Virus record (IMG/VR): IMGVR_UViG_3300035070_002679
Span: 1-25,917 of that record
Origin: a virus
DNA length: 25,917 nucleotides
Reading direction: 5' to 3' (one strand)
Part shown: piece after piece, positions 1 through 8,686 of the stretch
Layout of the letters: each line of letters begins with the position of its first letter
How positions within the stretch are numbered: position 1 is the stretch's first letter
Made by a program: the position numbers and the translations under genes
The notes under the pieces: generated by a model
What the model was told of the DNA's origin: nothing
Seen by the model: only the letters and a program-made list of their open reading frames with translations
The model's database searches: none

Positions 1-68
1 GGTATTGTCGTTTGAGAATTGCCCAAAACAAAATAAAAAATAAATAAAAGTGAAAATAAATGTTTCAT
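1..68 (-). CDS. Partial secreted protein gene (5' end only)
   Basis: An ATG at 66-68 opens a frame that stays open for 22 codons to the left edge, so only the N-terminus is present. It reads MKHLFSLLFIFYFVLGNSQ followed by TTI. This is a Lys-His start, a 14-residue hydrophobic core and a likely Sec cleavage region near NSQ, typical of flavobacterial secretory signals. The gene starts 9 bases after the stop of the fibre-like gene and is probably in the same operon. Its N-terminus resembles that of the signal-peptide protein at 12281-12679 (MKYLFSLIF). The function is unknown because the body of the protein lies outside the window. Confidence 0.6.
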   Translation of the reverse strand, partial: MKHLFSLLFIFYFVLGNSQTTI

Positions 69-77
69 ATAAATTAT

Positions 78-1187
78 TTAATGAGTTCCAAAAATTAATG
101 TTACAAATTGACTTGACGCTAATAGAAAGTCCTTAATTGTTATTTCTAAGTCTGAACCGTCGCCCCCTGCAATTTCAGATATACCAACGTTACAATTTGC
201 ATATCCATCTGGACCGAAAAGAACGGGGTTTGATCTAGACATTCCACTGACATCCGCACCACCTAATAAAACAACGGGCAAATTAATATTGTCGATCGAT
301 GTGTTAAAATCTCTTTCGTCTTCATATGACATTTTAACGAAGTAGTTATTTGCTGCATCTATGGCCCCTGAAGGTAGTTTTATTTGTACTTTTTTAAGAT
401 TTATGGCCGTTGGTACATTTATAGATATTTCGCCCGTTGTATCATTTGTTGTGATGGTGACCCCTGGGCCCGTTGCCCATATTTCAGCAACTGTTGTACT
501 GTGACTTACTGAATATTGCGATGAACCTGGAGCATTTGATAAAAGATACATAAAATTCCAATCTGTACCATCATGGTAATATGCTACCTGTACAGAGTCT
601 TCTTCAAAGAAATAAAACAATTTTTCTCCAATTGTTCCCGTTGGTAAATATGCAGTTGGCTGCGGTTCCCCATCATACACACTTCCGTAATATGCCCCTA
701 CAACTGTAGAAATTGCAACTCCTTTATATCCTTGTGTAATCCATTCGGCACCGTTTGAAATTGCACTTTGTAATGAGTTTATAGGATTTGAGTCTGTAGA
801 AATAAAAACGGTTCCTTTTACGTGAACGCTTGAATTAAAAGACGGCAATGAAATTCCTGTAATTATTTCAGGGTGTGAACTCATTGATAAGGTAATTTTA
901 CTCCAACCGCTCAAATCTGCTTTATTCAATAATAATGCTGTTTCATTTGCGGAAAGTATTAAACCTCCCATATTAGAGTACGTACCCGCTGTTTTTGCAA
1001 TGTAAAAAACGGGTTTCTCACTAAATCCCGTTGGATTAGTGGATGGTACCGCTTCGCCCTGACATTGCGAATAACCCATAACGGTTACAATCTGATTCAA
1101 AGCATCCTGATTCATTTGCCCTGTAATCTCATTTGCCCCGTTGGTATATACTTTTGTACCTATGTATGTTAATAAAGTATCAAACAT
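78..1187 (-). CDS. Putative tail fibre / receptor-binding protein
   Basis: A 369-aa protein rich in Gly, Ser, Thr and Asn with short beta-strand-like stretches and no catalytic motif that I recognise. It includes GTYSNMGGLILS (about residues 68-79), a pattern I associate with Bacteroidota phage tail-appendage proteins, and a VAEIWATGPGVTI segment in the C-terminal third. It is the last complete gene of the tail module, 2 bases after the upstream tail gene. This is where siphoviruses usually place fibres or tail-tip adhesins. The likely role is host-surface contact at the tail tip, inferred from position and composition. A baseplate upper protein is an alternative. Confidence 0.55.
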   Translation of the reverse strand: MFDTLLTYIGTKVYTNGANEITGQMNQDALNQIVTVMGYSQCQGEAVPSTNPTGFSEKPVFYIAKTAGTYSNMGGLILSANETALLLNKADLSGWSKITLSMSSHPEIITGISLPSFNSSVHVKGTVFISTDSNPINSLQSAISNGAEWITQGYKGVAISTVVGAYYGSVYDGEPQPTAYLPTGTIGEKLFYFFEEDSVQVAYYHDGTDWNFMYLLSNAPGSSQYSVSHSTTVAEIWATGPGVTITTNDTTGEISINVPTAINLKKVQIKLPSGAIDAANNYFVKMSYEDERDFNTSIDNINLPVVLLGGADVSGMSRSNPVLFGPDGYANCNVGISEIAGGDGSDLEITIKDFLLASSQFVTLIFGTH

Positions 1188-1189
1188 AA

Positions 1190-2053
1190 TTATTCAGTTA
1201 TATGATTTAAAAAATCTTCATTGTAATCATTGTTAAAGTCACCACCTTTGTAAATTGCCTGACCTGTTTTGATCACTACTGTATCTGTCATAAATTCAAC
1301 TTCAACGGCTGCAATGTCGCCTGTTTCCTGCCATTGTGGAGTTATTAAAAATTGTTCAATATAGTATGTAACCCCGTTGTATAATACCTGCTTAAAGTTG
1401 TGTAATCTTACCAATCTCAAAGCATCAATAACAAATTCAGGTACCAATATTTCAAACTTGTATTTTTTTATACTTATTTGCTGAATAGGAAAAACGTGAC
1501 CGTCCAAATTTGCCACATCTTCTTCAAAATCATATTGGGGTTTTCCTAATTGAGAATTGAAATAAAACACATGCTTAAAACTGCTATATCTCAAATGTCC
1601 GTTTTTATAAACAATCGGTTCTTCATTCCAATAGCTTAATTTTAGCATTTCAGAAACTGAATTTTTCCATGTGAAATATTCACTATAAAAAGTCTCTGAA
1701 CCTACTACCATTGTGCAATAGTGTAATCCTTCCTTGAGTGTGCCGCCCGTTGTTAATTGAGCGGTTGCCGGGTTAATTATCAAATCATAGTCATCATATG
1801 ATACTTTCTCTAATCCTGAATCACTTACCATTGTTGAAAGTACATTTGTGGAAGATCCTGTTTCAGCATTTATCAAACTAAAAGCCGTTATACTTCCACC
1901 AGATGTTTTAGAGAATTGAAATGTCGGAACTTGTCCCCTTGGATAAATAATAGGTGACTGCCTGCCATAAGCATATTTTAAGTTTTTGTGTTGCATTGCC
2001 AAAGAATTATACCACGGCAAAACAGTATGATTATTATTCTCACTCAATATCAT
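1190..2053 (-). CDS. Putative minor tail / tail-tip protein
   Basis: A 287-aa protein. Residues about 120-131 (ETFYSEYFTWKN) resemble a recurring segment of Bacteroidota phage tail proteins as I remember them. The N-terminal third looks beta-rich, and the C-terminal half contains a Trp/Tyr-rich region (YYIEQFLITPQWQ) that could pack in a beta-sandwich. The start overlaps the end of the preceding tail gene by 14 bases, which suggests translational coupling. Its place between the large hub-like protein and the fibre-like protein suggests a tail-tip component. I cannot say whether it is a distal tail (Dit-like) protein or another baseplate part. Confidence 0.5.
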   Translation of the reverse strand: MILSENNNHTVLPWYNSLAMQHKNLKYAYGRQSPIIYPRGQVPTFQFSKTSGGSITAFSLINAETGSSTNVLSTMVSDSGLEKVSYDDYDLIINPATAQLTTGGTLKEGLHYCTMVVGSETFYSEYFTWKNSVSEMLKLSYWNEEPIVYKNGHLRYSSFKHVFYFNSQLGKPQYDFEEDVANLDGHVFPIQQISIKKYKFEILVPEFVIDALRLVRLHNFKQVLYNGVTYYIEQFLITPQWQETGDIAAVEVEFMTDTVVIKTGQAIYKGGDFNNDYNEDFLNHITE

Positions 2054-4424
2054 GGTTAATGCTTATCTTATTTGATAATGTGGCAATATTGACCTTTAAT
2101 GATTTTATTTTCCCTTCCCCTAAATCCGTTCTGATTAATCCATCAACATCAATATCAACACTTGACGGAAATTCTATTTCCTGTAATTTGGTTCTCTTTA
2201 CAGATTTTGCGGTTCGGGTACTTTGGTTAATTGTGATGGACGGAGCCGGCATATTGTCAATCCAAAACTTTTCATGTAAATTGGTAAATGCTAATTGTCC
2301 ATTTTGAATTTCGTAAACTTTATTTGTTCCTAAATTTACCGTCGCAATTTGAACCACTCCCCCGGACGTAGCTAATAAACAAAAGCCGTCTTTATTTATG
2401 TCGTTTGGTGCTGATTGAATAAAATCTACATCCGTTGTAATTATAGAAGCAGTATAATCTTCAATAACTCCATCCGCAGCAAATTTATTATTTATTACAA
2501 TCGGGTTACCGTCAAATACTACACTTGTTTTATCCATGAATCCAAATGTAAATCTTTGTGGTATTTTTTCCTTTTCAAACTTGTATTTATTTGAGCCAAA
2601 TGACCAACTCCGATTAGTTTCTAAACATTTCAAAGCCTTAATATCTGTACCTATTCTTTTTCCTGAAAGACTTAAACCGTTTCTGAAAAAAGATACATGT
2701 TCAATAATTAGTTTGTTTTCTGAATTTATGTAATAATCAGCATTAAAAATTGCTTTTAGATTATTCCTTAAATCAGACCATTTTAATAATTCCTTAGAAT
2801 CGGCACTATCGTAATTTCCTGCAATGATGTTACTTTTTGGAGTGATAAAATAATCAATTGCACCCCCGTATAGAAGTGTTGAATATTCAACATCGTGTTC
2901 ATGTTCAATTGTCGGGTCAATTTCCTGAATTAATTTTTTAATGAAGTCACCTAATTTATAAGCGTCTTTTAATACAATCGGTTTATCAACTCTAAATTCA
3001 ATTATCCCAGGTTCTACCCAAAATGAACACTCTATCCAATCCTTTTTTGAGACTGGTATTGTTTGCCTTGTGCTAATTTTGTCATCAAAATACTTTCCTG
3101 CAAAGAACAAAGCATTTTCACTGAATTTTCCGTAAATATTTTCACTTGTTGTATTTGAATCATCAACAAAATAATCAGTAAAATGGAACTCGTTAAAATA
3201 CTTATATCCTGAATTTTTGCTAAAATCATTATCCAATAATTCGGTTCCTGACAAATCAGATAATACCCTACTGTAAAATGTTGGAGCAAAACACCGGACA
3301 TAATCGGCACTCGGTTCTGAAAACCTTGATCTAAATTTAGTACCCAAACCAATTCCAAATATACCCCTGTTTGGTTCTGCTAAATAATAATAACTTGAAT
3401 CTGATATTCTTTGAATTACATAACGCCATGGATTAATGGGAACTCCATCATAATTTACGCTTGTAGTCTCAAACCCAATTGTAAAAGGTAATGAAGATGT
3501 ATTTGTGGCCCCTGATACGTGTGTTAAAGTTCCTGTAATTGGAGTTAATGCTCCAGGGTCTGAGCTTGTAATATCTCTAAAAATACCCGTATTTCCATCT
3601 TTGCCTATAAACTGAAAATTTCTACTTGCAACCGTCCATACACTTAAAAAATCTTCATTGTTGTCTATGGTGTTATTATCTGCCAAAATGAAAATATATG
3701 AACATGGTCTACCATCAGGATCATAAAATGTGTTCACGTCACCGACAATTACCTTTCGTGCGCTCATCCATGCCGGACGTGTTGGCGTTGATCCTAACTG
3801 AATTATTTTATAAAGTCCATCAATACTTATGCCTGTAGTTTTATTGTAATATTGACATACGTCCAAATCTCCTATAATTCTGTAATACTTTTCACCCGTT
3901 CCAAAACCCCAACTTACTAACTCATCATGTGACGGCGGACTTATCGAACTGTCATAAGAATTTTTACCTATTATGTTAGTTACAAATGTTGAACCCAAAA
4001 TATAAACCTGATTTAGAGTTCTTTTTATGTAGGTTAAACTTTCAGATTTTGGCCCTAATTTTATGATGTCATACTCATTGTCTTTTCCTGCTAACAATTT
4101 TTTATAACGGTCATTGGTTTCGGGTTTGAATTTTATAATTCGATGTTTATTGTCAAACTCACAATCTGTTTTATAGAAAATACCCGTCCAATATGTAGTC
4201 CATGTTCCTGCAATGTTTTTTTCTAATTTTAAATTGAAGTCAGTATCAAGTGTAGCCTGGTCAATAGTGTACCAATCTTGTAATGTAAATGTTAAAGTTC
4301 CGTTTAAAGTTTCACGGTAAAACCATTCGCCTGATTCCTTTTCCTTATCTAAAGAAACGTCTTTTCCGTAAATTGGATAAACCAACTCATAACCCGAACC
4401 AATATCCATTTTCCATCTAAACAT
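2040..4424 (-). CDS. Putative tail hub / tail-associated protein
   Basis: A 794-aa protein immediately downstream of the tape measure gene, overlapping its end by 8 bases. In siphoviruses this slot holds distal tail and tail-associated hub proteins. The N-terminus (about residues 1-110, FRWKMDIGSG ... FKPETNDRYKKLL) is beta-rich and resembles the opening of Bacteroidota phage tail proteins. The middle is Tyr- and Asp-rich. The C-terminal 200 residues contain SIDVDGLIRTDLGEGKIKSL, a beta-type segment. No lysozyme or peptidase motif is visible. ATG at 4424 is the annotated start. An internal ATG at 4409 (MDIGSG) is possible. The assignment rests mainly on position and length. Confidence 0.55.
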   Translation of the reverse strand: MFRWKMDIGSGYELVYPIYGKDVSLDKEKESGEWFYRETLNGTLTFTLQDWYTIDQATLDTDFNLKLEKNIAGTWTTYWTGIFYKTDCEFDNKHRIIKFKPETNDRYKKLLAGKDNEYDIIKLGPKSESLTYIKRTLNQVYILGSTFVTNIIGKNSYDSSISPPSHDELVSWGFGTGEKYYRIIGDLDVCQYYNKTTGISIDGLYKIIQLGSTPTRPAWMSARKVIVGDVNTFYDPDGRPCSYIFILADNNTIDNNEDFLSVWTVASRNFQFIGKDGNTGIFRDITSSDPGALTPITGTLTHVSGATNTSSLPFTIGFETTSVNYDGVPINPWRYVIQRISDSSYYYLAEPNRGIFGIGLGTKFRSRFSEPSADYVRCFAPTFYSRVLSDLSGTELLDNDFSKNSGYKYFNEFHFTDYFVDDSNTTSENIYGKFSENALFFAGKYFDDKISTRQTIPVSKKDWIECSFWVEPGIIEFRVDKPIVLKDAYKLGDFIKKLIQEIDPTIEHEHDVEYSTLLYGGAIDYFITPKSNIIAGNYDSADSKELLKWSDLRNNLKAIFNADYYINSENKLIIEHVSFFRNGLSLSGKRIGTDIKALKCLETNRSWSFGSNKYKFEKEKIPQRFTFGFMDKTSVVFDGNPIVINNKFAADGVIEDYTASIITTDVDFIQSAPNDINKDGFCLLATSGGVVQIATVNLGTNKVYEIQNGQLAFTNLHEKFWIDNMPAPSITINQSTRTAKSVKRTKLQEIEFPSSVDIDVDGLIRTDLGEGKIKSLKVNIATLSNKISINHDIE

Positions 4425-7400
4425 ACCGTGTCAAAAGGTTTTTATGCTGTTTGATAACATTTCCGTTCTTATCTGTGAAGTATACGGCCCCTTTAACTTC
4501 GTTTTGCTTCCTGATCTTAATCAGTTCACTTTCGACATTTCTCATATCGTTTGTTGGTGCAAATATAGGTACAATTTCCTTATGTATGTTATTTTGAACT
4601 TCAATGTGTCCCGAACGTGTTTGATTTTCGATATACTTTTCTAAATTACCCCTATTAATGTCGCTCACAATTGACTTAATTGCATTGCCATATTTAGAGA
4701 CTGAACGTTTATTAAATATGGCCATTGTTTCACCACGTTCAACCCTTCTATCTTTTCCATCTTTAGTTACTCCTAATTGGATGTCATTTCCTGATGCGTG
4801 AGAATCTCCGTAATCAAACTCTTCATATCCACCATCTCCGTATGCTTTTTTGGTAAGATTTGCGGCCTGAACTTTTGAAGCTATGAATGAACCCCACATT
4901 AAACCAAGTGCCGGAATTGCAAAAGGAAATCCTAAAGTACCCCAAATTTTTGCACTTGCAGTTACCAAAGATGATGCCTGCTGTACTGATTCTATTAATA
5001 ATTGTTGTTGTTGTGCCTTTTTTCGTTCTCTTAGAGCTGTCTCCTGAGCTTTCTTTGCATCTTGCAGCTCTTTGGTTACTGTTTCAACATTATGCGCCCG
5101 TCCTGCGTTTCTGTTCTCTATTTCTACCTGCAAACGGTTTTCTATGCTGTCAATTTCGTTTTTAATAGTATCGACATTTTGTTGTGCAATTTCCGTACGA
5201 ACTTTGGCCCATTCGTTTAATTGATCTTTGGCATATTGCAAAGAATCGGTTAAGGCTTGTTGTTTTTCAGAACTTAAATCCAATCCTATTAAATCATAAA
5301 TAGATTGTTTCTCTTTTGCTTCGCTTGTGCCTGATCCTTGTTCGAGTGACTTAATTTGGTTTTGAATGATTGACTTTTGAATTTCTGATAAGTCACCGCC
5401 AAATTGTTCGTTTAACTCTAAAATCTTTTTGAGCCTTAATTTTTCCTGTTCAATCTTGAAATCAGTTTTTTCCTTTTCGGTTTTCTCCAATAAAGCAAAT
5501 TCAGTATCTTTTAATTGTAACTCCAAATCATAAGAATCTAAAGCCTTTTTAATACTTTCCTGTTTGCCGTCTTTTTCTTTGTCTTTTTGCTTTTGGAGCA
5601 ACTTATCATATTCATTAAAATACCACTTATCTAATCCGGCTTTATCTTTTGTCGTTCGAGCCTTAACCTGATACTCGAAATAAAGTGCTGTCATTTCCTT
5701 TTCAGTACCTTCTTTTAAATATGATAGTTTTTCTTTAAATTCTTCATCAAATAATTCTGTCGATGATTTACCTTTATTTTCTGTTTTTGTTCCTGATTTT
5801 GTTGTTACTGTTGTACCTGATTTTGTTTTAACTTTATTTTCAACTTCTTTAGCTAACTTAGATTGTTCTAATAATACTTTTCTGTTAGCTTCTATTTCTG
5901 CTTTTGCTGATTTTTCAGCTTCCTTTACATTATTGTTATAGTATTCTGAAGCCTTTTTTCTTGCATCTGAAATACTGTTTCCTGATTCAGATATTGCTTT
6001 TTTAAACTTATCAAAAGAATCTCCAGCATCATCAAAATTTAATGTAAATAAATTCTTAAGACTTTCCCATAAATACCCGGCAGCGGTTCCAATATCTTTA
6101 AATGATTTTATAAATCCATCCTTTACAATTCCTATAGCTGTTGGAATGCTTGACCATTGAGCTTTGGCAATGGCAATATTTATTATAGTCGTATCAACAA
6201 ATTTAGTAATACCAATTCTTAAACCTTCAACAACATTGTAAAATACTGTTTGAATTTCCTTCCATGTGTTTACAAAATATTGTTTAAATACTAAAAAACC
6301 ATCTGTTTCAAGTGCCCTTGCTTTAGACTCTTCCAATTCTGTATTAAGTCTGATTGTTTCGACTTGTGCCTTTTGAATATCATTTAATAATCTTGGTTCG
6401 TCACTCAATGCTTCATTTACTGCCTTAAATACATTTAATGCGCCCCCTGCGTCTTCACCTGCACCCCTGAATAAATCTGCCGTTAATTGTGCTGCCTGTT
6501 GTGAATTTATACCTACCTTTTCAGCTTCTTTTGAAATTTGTCCCAATGCTTCACTCGCTGTTATAGTTCCGTTCTTTACACCGTTTAATAATGTTTCTGT
6601 AAACGGTTTACCAAATGCGTTTTCTAATGCTACTTTTGAAGCAACTGTTTGCTCGTTTATTGATAGTGTAAATTCTTTTAAAGCATCTGGTAATTTATCC
6701 TGATAAATACCTAAATCAATACCACTATTTAAAATGTCTGCAAATTGTTGAAAACTAAAACCTGCCTGACCAAAGAAAACACTATATTCAGAAACAGATT
6801 CTAAAAACAAATCTTGCTTAACTCCTGCATCAACTAAACCAACTCCAATAATATCAAGTGCCGTTTTATAATCAATCCCAAAATTAACAACTGCATTTTT
6901 TGCAGCTAAAAGAGTTTCTTTAATTTCTATTCCTGTTCCATCACTTATTGCAATTGCTTGTGATCTTATTTCCTTTGCTACTTCGCCTGTTGTGCCTGTT
7001 ATGTCTTGAGTTATTTTTTTAGCTTCTAAAATAGAATCATTGTAATTGTACCATTCTTTTGTAGCAGCTGCTAATCCTGCAACTACTGCCAATATCCATC
7101 CGTAAGGGGTTGCAAATAATGCCTTTGCACTATTCATTACACCGCTTATTTGTTCCTTTACATTGCTTAATATCGGTGCCGCTTTACCAAATGTTGATTC
7201 AAAATAATTGCCTACGTTTAACGAAGTTGGGCCCGTTGCAGATTGTAGGTTTTTCATTTCTTCATAAATCTTTTTGGTCTGAATTTCTAATTCACGTCCG
7301 GCCTTTGTACCCTTTCTTTCTGCATCACTCATTCTATTTAAGGTAATGGTATTTATTTGATGTTGTGCGCTCAACTGGTCAAAACTACCCTTTGCAGAAC

Positions 7401-7941
7401 TTGCAGCATTTGCCTGTAATTTCTTAATTTTTATATTTTCAGTTTCTTCTTTTGATAGCCTTGCAATTTTTACACTTAATCTATCTGTTTGCTGTTGGAG
7501 TTTATATCCTTCTTCACTGTTCTTTTTTTGAGCTTCTGTCATCTCATTCAACTTAGTTTTATTAAGAACTAATTGAGCTTTGAGATTATTTAATGAACCT
7601 GAAACTGTATCATTTACTTTGCTTTCTGCCTTACTAACGGCATTGTTTGCTTTTTTTGCTTCTGTGAGTGCCTTTAGTTTAGCGTTGACTGCTTCTAATT
7701 CTGTTTTAACCTTAATATACGATGCTGTTAGTTTTTCAATCTCTGTGGCCGTCTTTTTAACTGAATCCTGTTGCATTGTGGTTGTCACATTGCTTTTAGA
7801 TATTGTACCGTCCAATAAAACAGCCTGAGACTTCATTTCCTGGATTGAAGACGTGAAAGTATCTGATAACTTTTTGTACTTATTTATAAGTTCATCGATG
7901 TTGTCATCTTTCAGTAACTCACTTGTATAAATTGGATTCAT
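4417..7941 (-). CDS. Tail tape measure protein
   Basis: At 1174 aa this is the longest protein in the window. The first 235 residues are coiled-coil-like (Lys, Glu, Ala, Gln) and hold two degenerate copies of a 48-residue unit at about 115-162 and 185-232, each beginning GS(L/F)xxL. A hydrophobic segment follows at about 281-293 (GWILAVVAGLAAA), then a long helical middle, a very Lys/Glu-rich stretch, and a second hydrophobic region (FPFAIPALGLMWGSFIA) before a Gly-rich tail. Length, helical repeats and transmembrane-like segments are the usual signature of tape measure proteins, which set tail length and line the tail tube. It starts by ATGA overlap with the upstream tail chaperone frame, the canonical position. 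Confidence 0.92.
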   Translation of the reverse strand: MNPIYTSELLKDDNIDELINKYKKLSDTFTSSIQEMKSQAVLLDGTISKSNVTTTMQQDSVKKTATEIEKLTASYIKVKTELEAVNAKLKALTEAKKANNAVSKAESKVNDTVSGSLNNLKAQLVLNKTKLNEMTEAQKKNSEEGYKLQQQTDRLSVKIARLSKEETENIKIKKLQANAASSAKGSFDQLSAQHQINTITLNRMSDAERKGTKAGRELEIQTKKIYEEMKNLQSATGPTSLNVGNYFESTFGKAAPILSNVKEQISGVMNSAKALFATPYGWILAVVAGLAAATKEWYNYNDSILEAKKITQDITGTTGEVAKEIRSQAIAISDGTGIEIKETLLAAKNAVVNFGIDYKTALDIIGVGLVDAGVKQDLFLESVSEYSVFFGQAGFSFQQFADILNSGIDLGIYQDKLPDALKEFTLSINEQTVASKVALENAFGKPFTETLLNGVKNGTITASEALGQISKEAEKVGINSQQAAQLTADLFRGAGEDAGGALNVFKAVNEALSDEPRLLNDIQKAQVETIRLNTELEESKARALETDGFLVFKQYFVNTWKEIQTVFYNVVEGLRIGITKFVDTTIINIAIAKAQWSSIPTAIGIVKDGFIKSFKDIGTAAGYLWESLKNLFTLNFDDAGDSFDKFKKAISESGNSISDARKKASEYYNNNVKEAEKSAKAEIEANRKVLLEQSKLAKEVENKVKTKSGTTVTTKSGTKTENKGKSSTELFDEEFKEKLSYLKEGTEKEMTALYFEYQVKARTTKDKAGLDKWYFNEYDKLLQKQKDKEKDGKQESIKKALDSYDLELQLKDTEFALLEKTEKEKTDFKIEQEKLRLKKILELNEQFGGDLSEIQKSIIQNQIKSLEQGSGTSEAKEKQSIYDLIGLDLSSEKQQALTDSLQYAKDQLNEWAKVRTEIAQQNVDTIKNEIDSIENRLQVEIENRNAGRAHNVETVTKELQDAKKAQETALRERKKAQQQQLLIESVQQASSLVTASAKIWGTLGFPFAIPALGLMWGSFIASKVQAANLTKKAYGDGGYEEFDYGDSHASGNDIQLGVTKDGKDRRVERGETMAIFNKRSVSKYGNAIKSIVSDINRGNLEKYIENQTRSGHIEVQNNIHKEIVPIFAPTNDMRNVESELIKIRKQNEVKGAVYFTDKNGNVIKQHKNLLTRYV

Positions 7942-8186
7942 CTTTTACTTTTTATTTGTTCTTTAATATGCTCTAAAGTTTGGTAATACTTCAAAACAGT
8001 CATTTGTTCGGGGTCAATATTTACATACTTTGAAATCAATATATTTGTTTCCTGAAATGATTTTACGTGTCTTACTTCCAATCCATCGGAACCGTCGTAA
8101 ACTTTAGGCTTAAACACTCCATACATTTCATTGTCAATTGTTATTAAATCGTTTTCGCTTTGGTCATTCAATATTACATTTAGCAT
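7938..8186 (-). CDS. Tail assembly chaperone, distal (T-like) part; expressed by frameshift
   Basis: From ATG 8186 this frame gives 82 aa, but it is open further upstream, at least to the T10 tract at 8279-8288, without any stop. Read after a -1 shift there, it adds about 31 residues (IDSEFEVYFPKFVDKS ... DRSKS) before MLNVILND, forming the C-terminal extension of the upstream chaperone. The extension is acidic/aromatic and protein-like. The stop overlaps the tape measure start as ATGA. This matches the lambda gpGT arrangement, in which the T extension contacts tail tube subunits. ATG 8186 might also be used independently. I consider the fusion the more likely product. Confidence 0.75.
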   Translation of the reverse strand: MLNVILNDQSENDLITIDNEMYGVFKPKVYDGSDGLEVRHVKSFQETNILISKYVNIDPEQMTVLKYYQTLEHIKEQIKSKR

Positions 8187-8686
8187 TGATTTAGACCTAT
8201 CAATTAATTTTATGTAGAACTCGAAACTTTGCGATTTGTCAACAAATTTTGGAAAATAGACTTCAAACTCACTATCAATTTTTTTTTTAATTCACCTAAC
8301 AATGTGATCATCATTGCACGTGTGATCTTTGTTCTCATTAAAATTTCACGTGTTTTGAGTATTCCGTTTTCGCTTATGTCATCATTTGGCTTACCGTCAA
8401 TACTTTTAATCATACAAATAAAACTACTACATTTCGGGTCAATGTTCTCAAACATGAAGTAATAAGTATTTCGCATATTTAAAAGAGATTGAACCGCTTT
8501 TTCTTTTTGGTCTGAATTTAATAAACCTATTGTTTCGCTTATCTTTTGGTCAACATCTGCAAAGGTATTGCCTAATCCTGAATCAATAATTGAATACCTG
8601 TTAAATGAGTTGTAACGGACAATCGGCATCTCTTCTATGCTGTCATACATTTCAATGTCGTGTCCGTTTATATTTATGTCTTTCAT
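7938..8686 (-). CDS. Frameshifted tail assembly chaperone fusion (G-T-like)
   Basis: Translation from ATG 8686, with a -1 shift in the A10 tract at 8279-8288 and continuation to the stop at 7938, gives one uninterrupted 249-aa protein. It comprises 136 residues up to Lys-Lys-Lys and then 113 residues in the new frame. The alternative zero-frame product ends 22 residues after the slip. Established knowledge: many long-tailed phages make two chaperones from one start by programmed frameshifting just upstream of the tape measure gene. What is seen here is the open fused frame, the homopolymer and the genomic position. The shift itself is inferred. A simple sequencing error in the homopolymer would give the same picture. 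Confidence 0.65.
8210..8686 (-). CDS. Tail assembly chaperone, proximal (G-like) product
   Basis: A 158-aa protein counted from ATG 8686. A TTG two codons further upstream is less likely, because ATG 8686 overlaps the preceding stop as TAATG. The sequence is a small, mostly helical, acidic protein with SDQKEKAVQSLLNMRNTYYF near residues 58-77 and no enzyme motif. Its size is close to that of lambda gpG (about 140 aa), and it lies two steps upstream of the tape measure gene. Its last 22 residues follow the A10 tract and are replaced by a 113-residue extension if the ribosome shifts. The role inferred is keeping the tape measure protein soluble and recruiting tail tube subunits. Confidence 0.7.
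   Translation of the reverse strand: MKDININGHDIEMYDSIEEMPIVRYNSFNRYSIIDSGLGNTFADVDQKISETIGLLNSDQKEKAVQSLLNMRNTYYFMFENIDPKCSSFICMIKSIDGKPNDDISENGILKTREILMRTKITRAMMITLLGELKKKLIVSLKSIFQNLLTNRKVSSST
8279..8288 (-). promoter_or_regulatory. Slippery A10 tract, candidate -1 frameshift site
   Basis: Ten consecutive T residues on the plus strand read as A10 in the mRNA, within codons TTA AAA AAA AAA TTG. A -1 slip places translation in the frame TTA AAA AAA AAA ATT GAT, which is open to 7938. A-rich heptamers (A AAA AAA) are well-known -1 slip sites. Transcriptional slippage on A10 is an equally possible mechanism. No obvious strong stimulatory hairpin directly downstream was identified by eye. Confidence 0.7.

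Noticed and set aside
3032-3358. Alternative minus-strand frame of 108 codons inside the tail hub gene
   Set aside because: It overlaps a larger convincing gene completely and its amino-acid composition (Ile, Leu, Gln-rich) is that of a shifted frame.
4887-5165. Plus-strand frame of 92 codons within the tape measure gene
   Set aside because: It is a hydrophobic shadow of the lysine- and glutamate-rich tape measure codons. No independent evidence.
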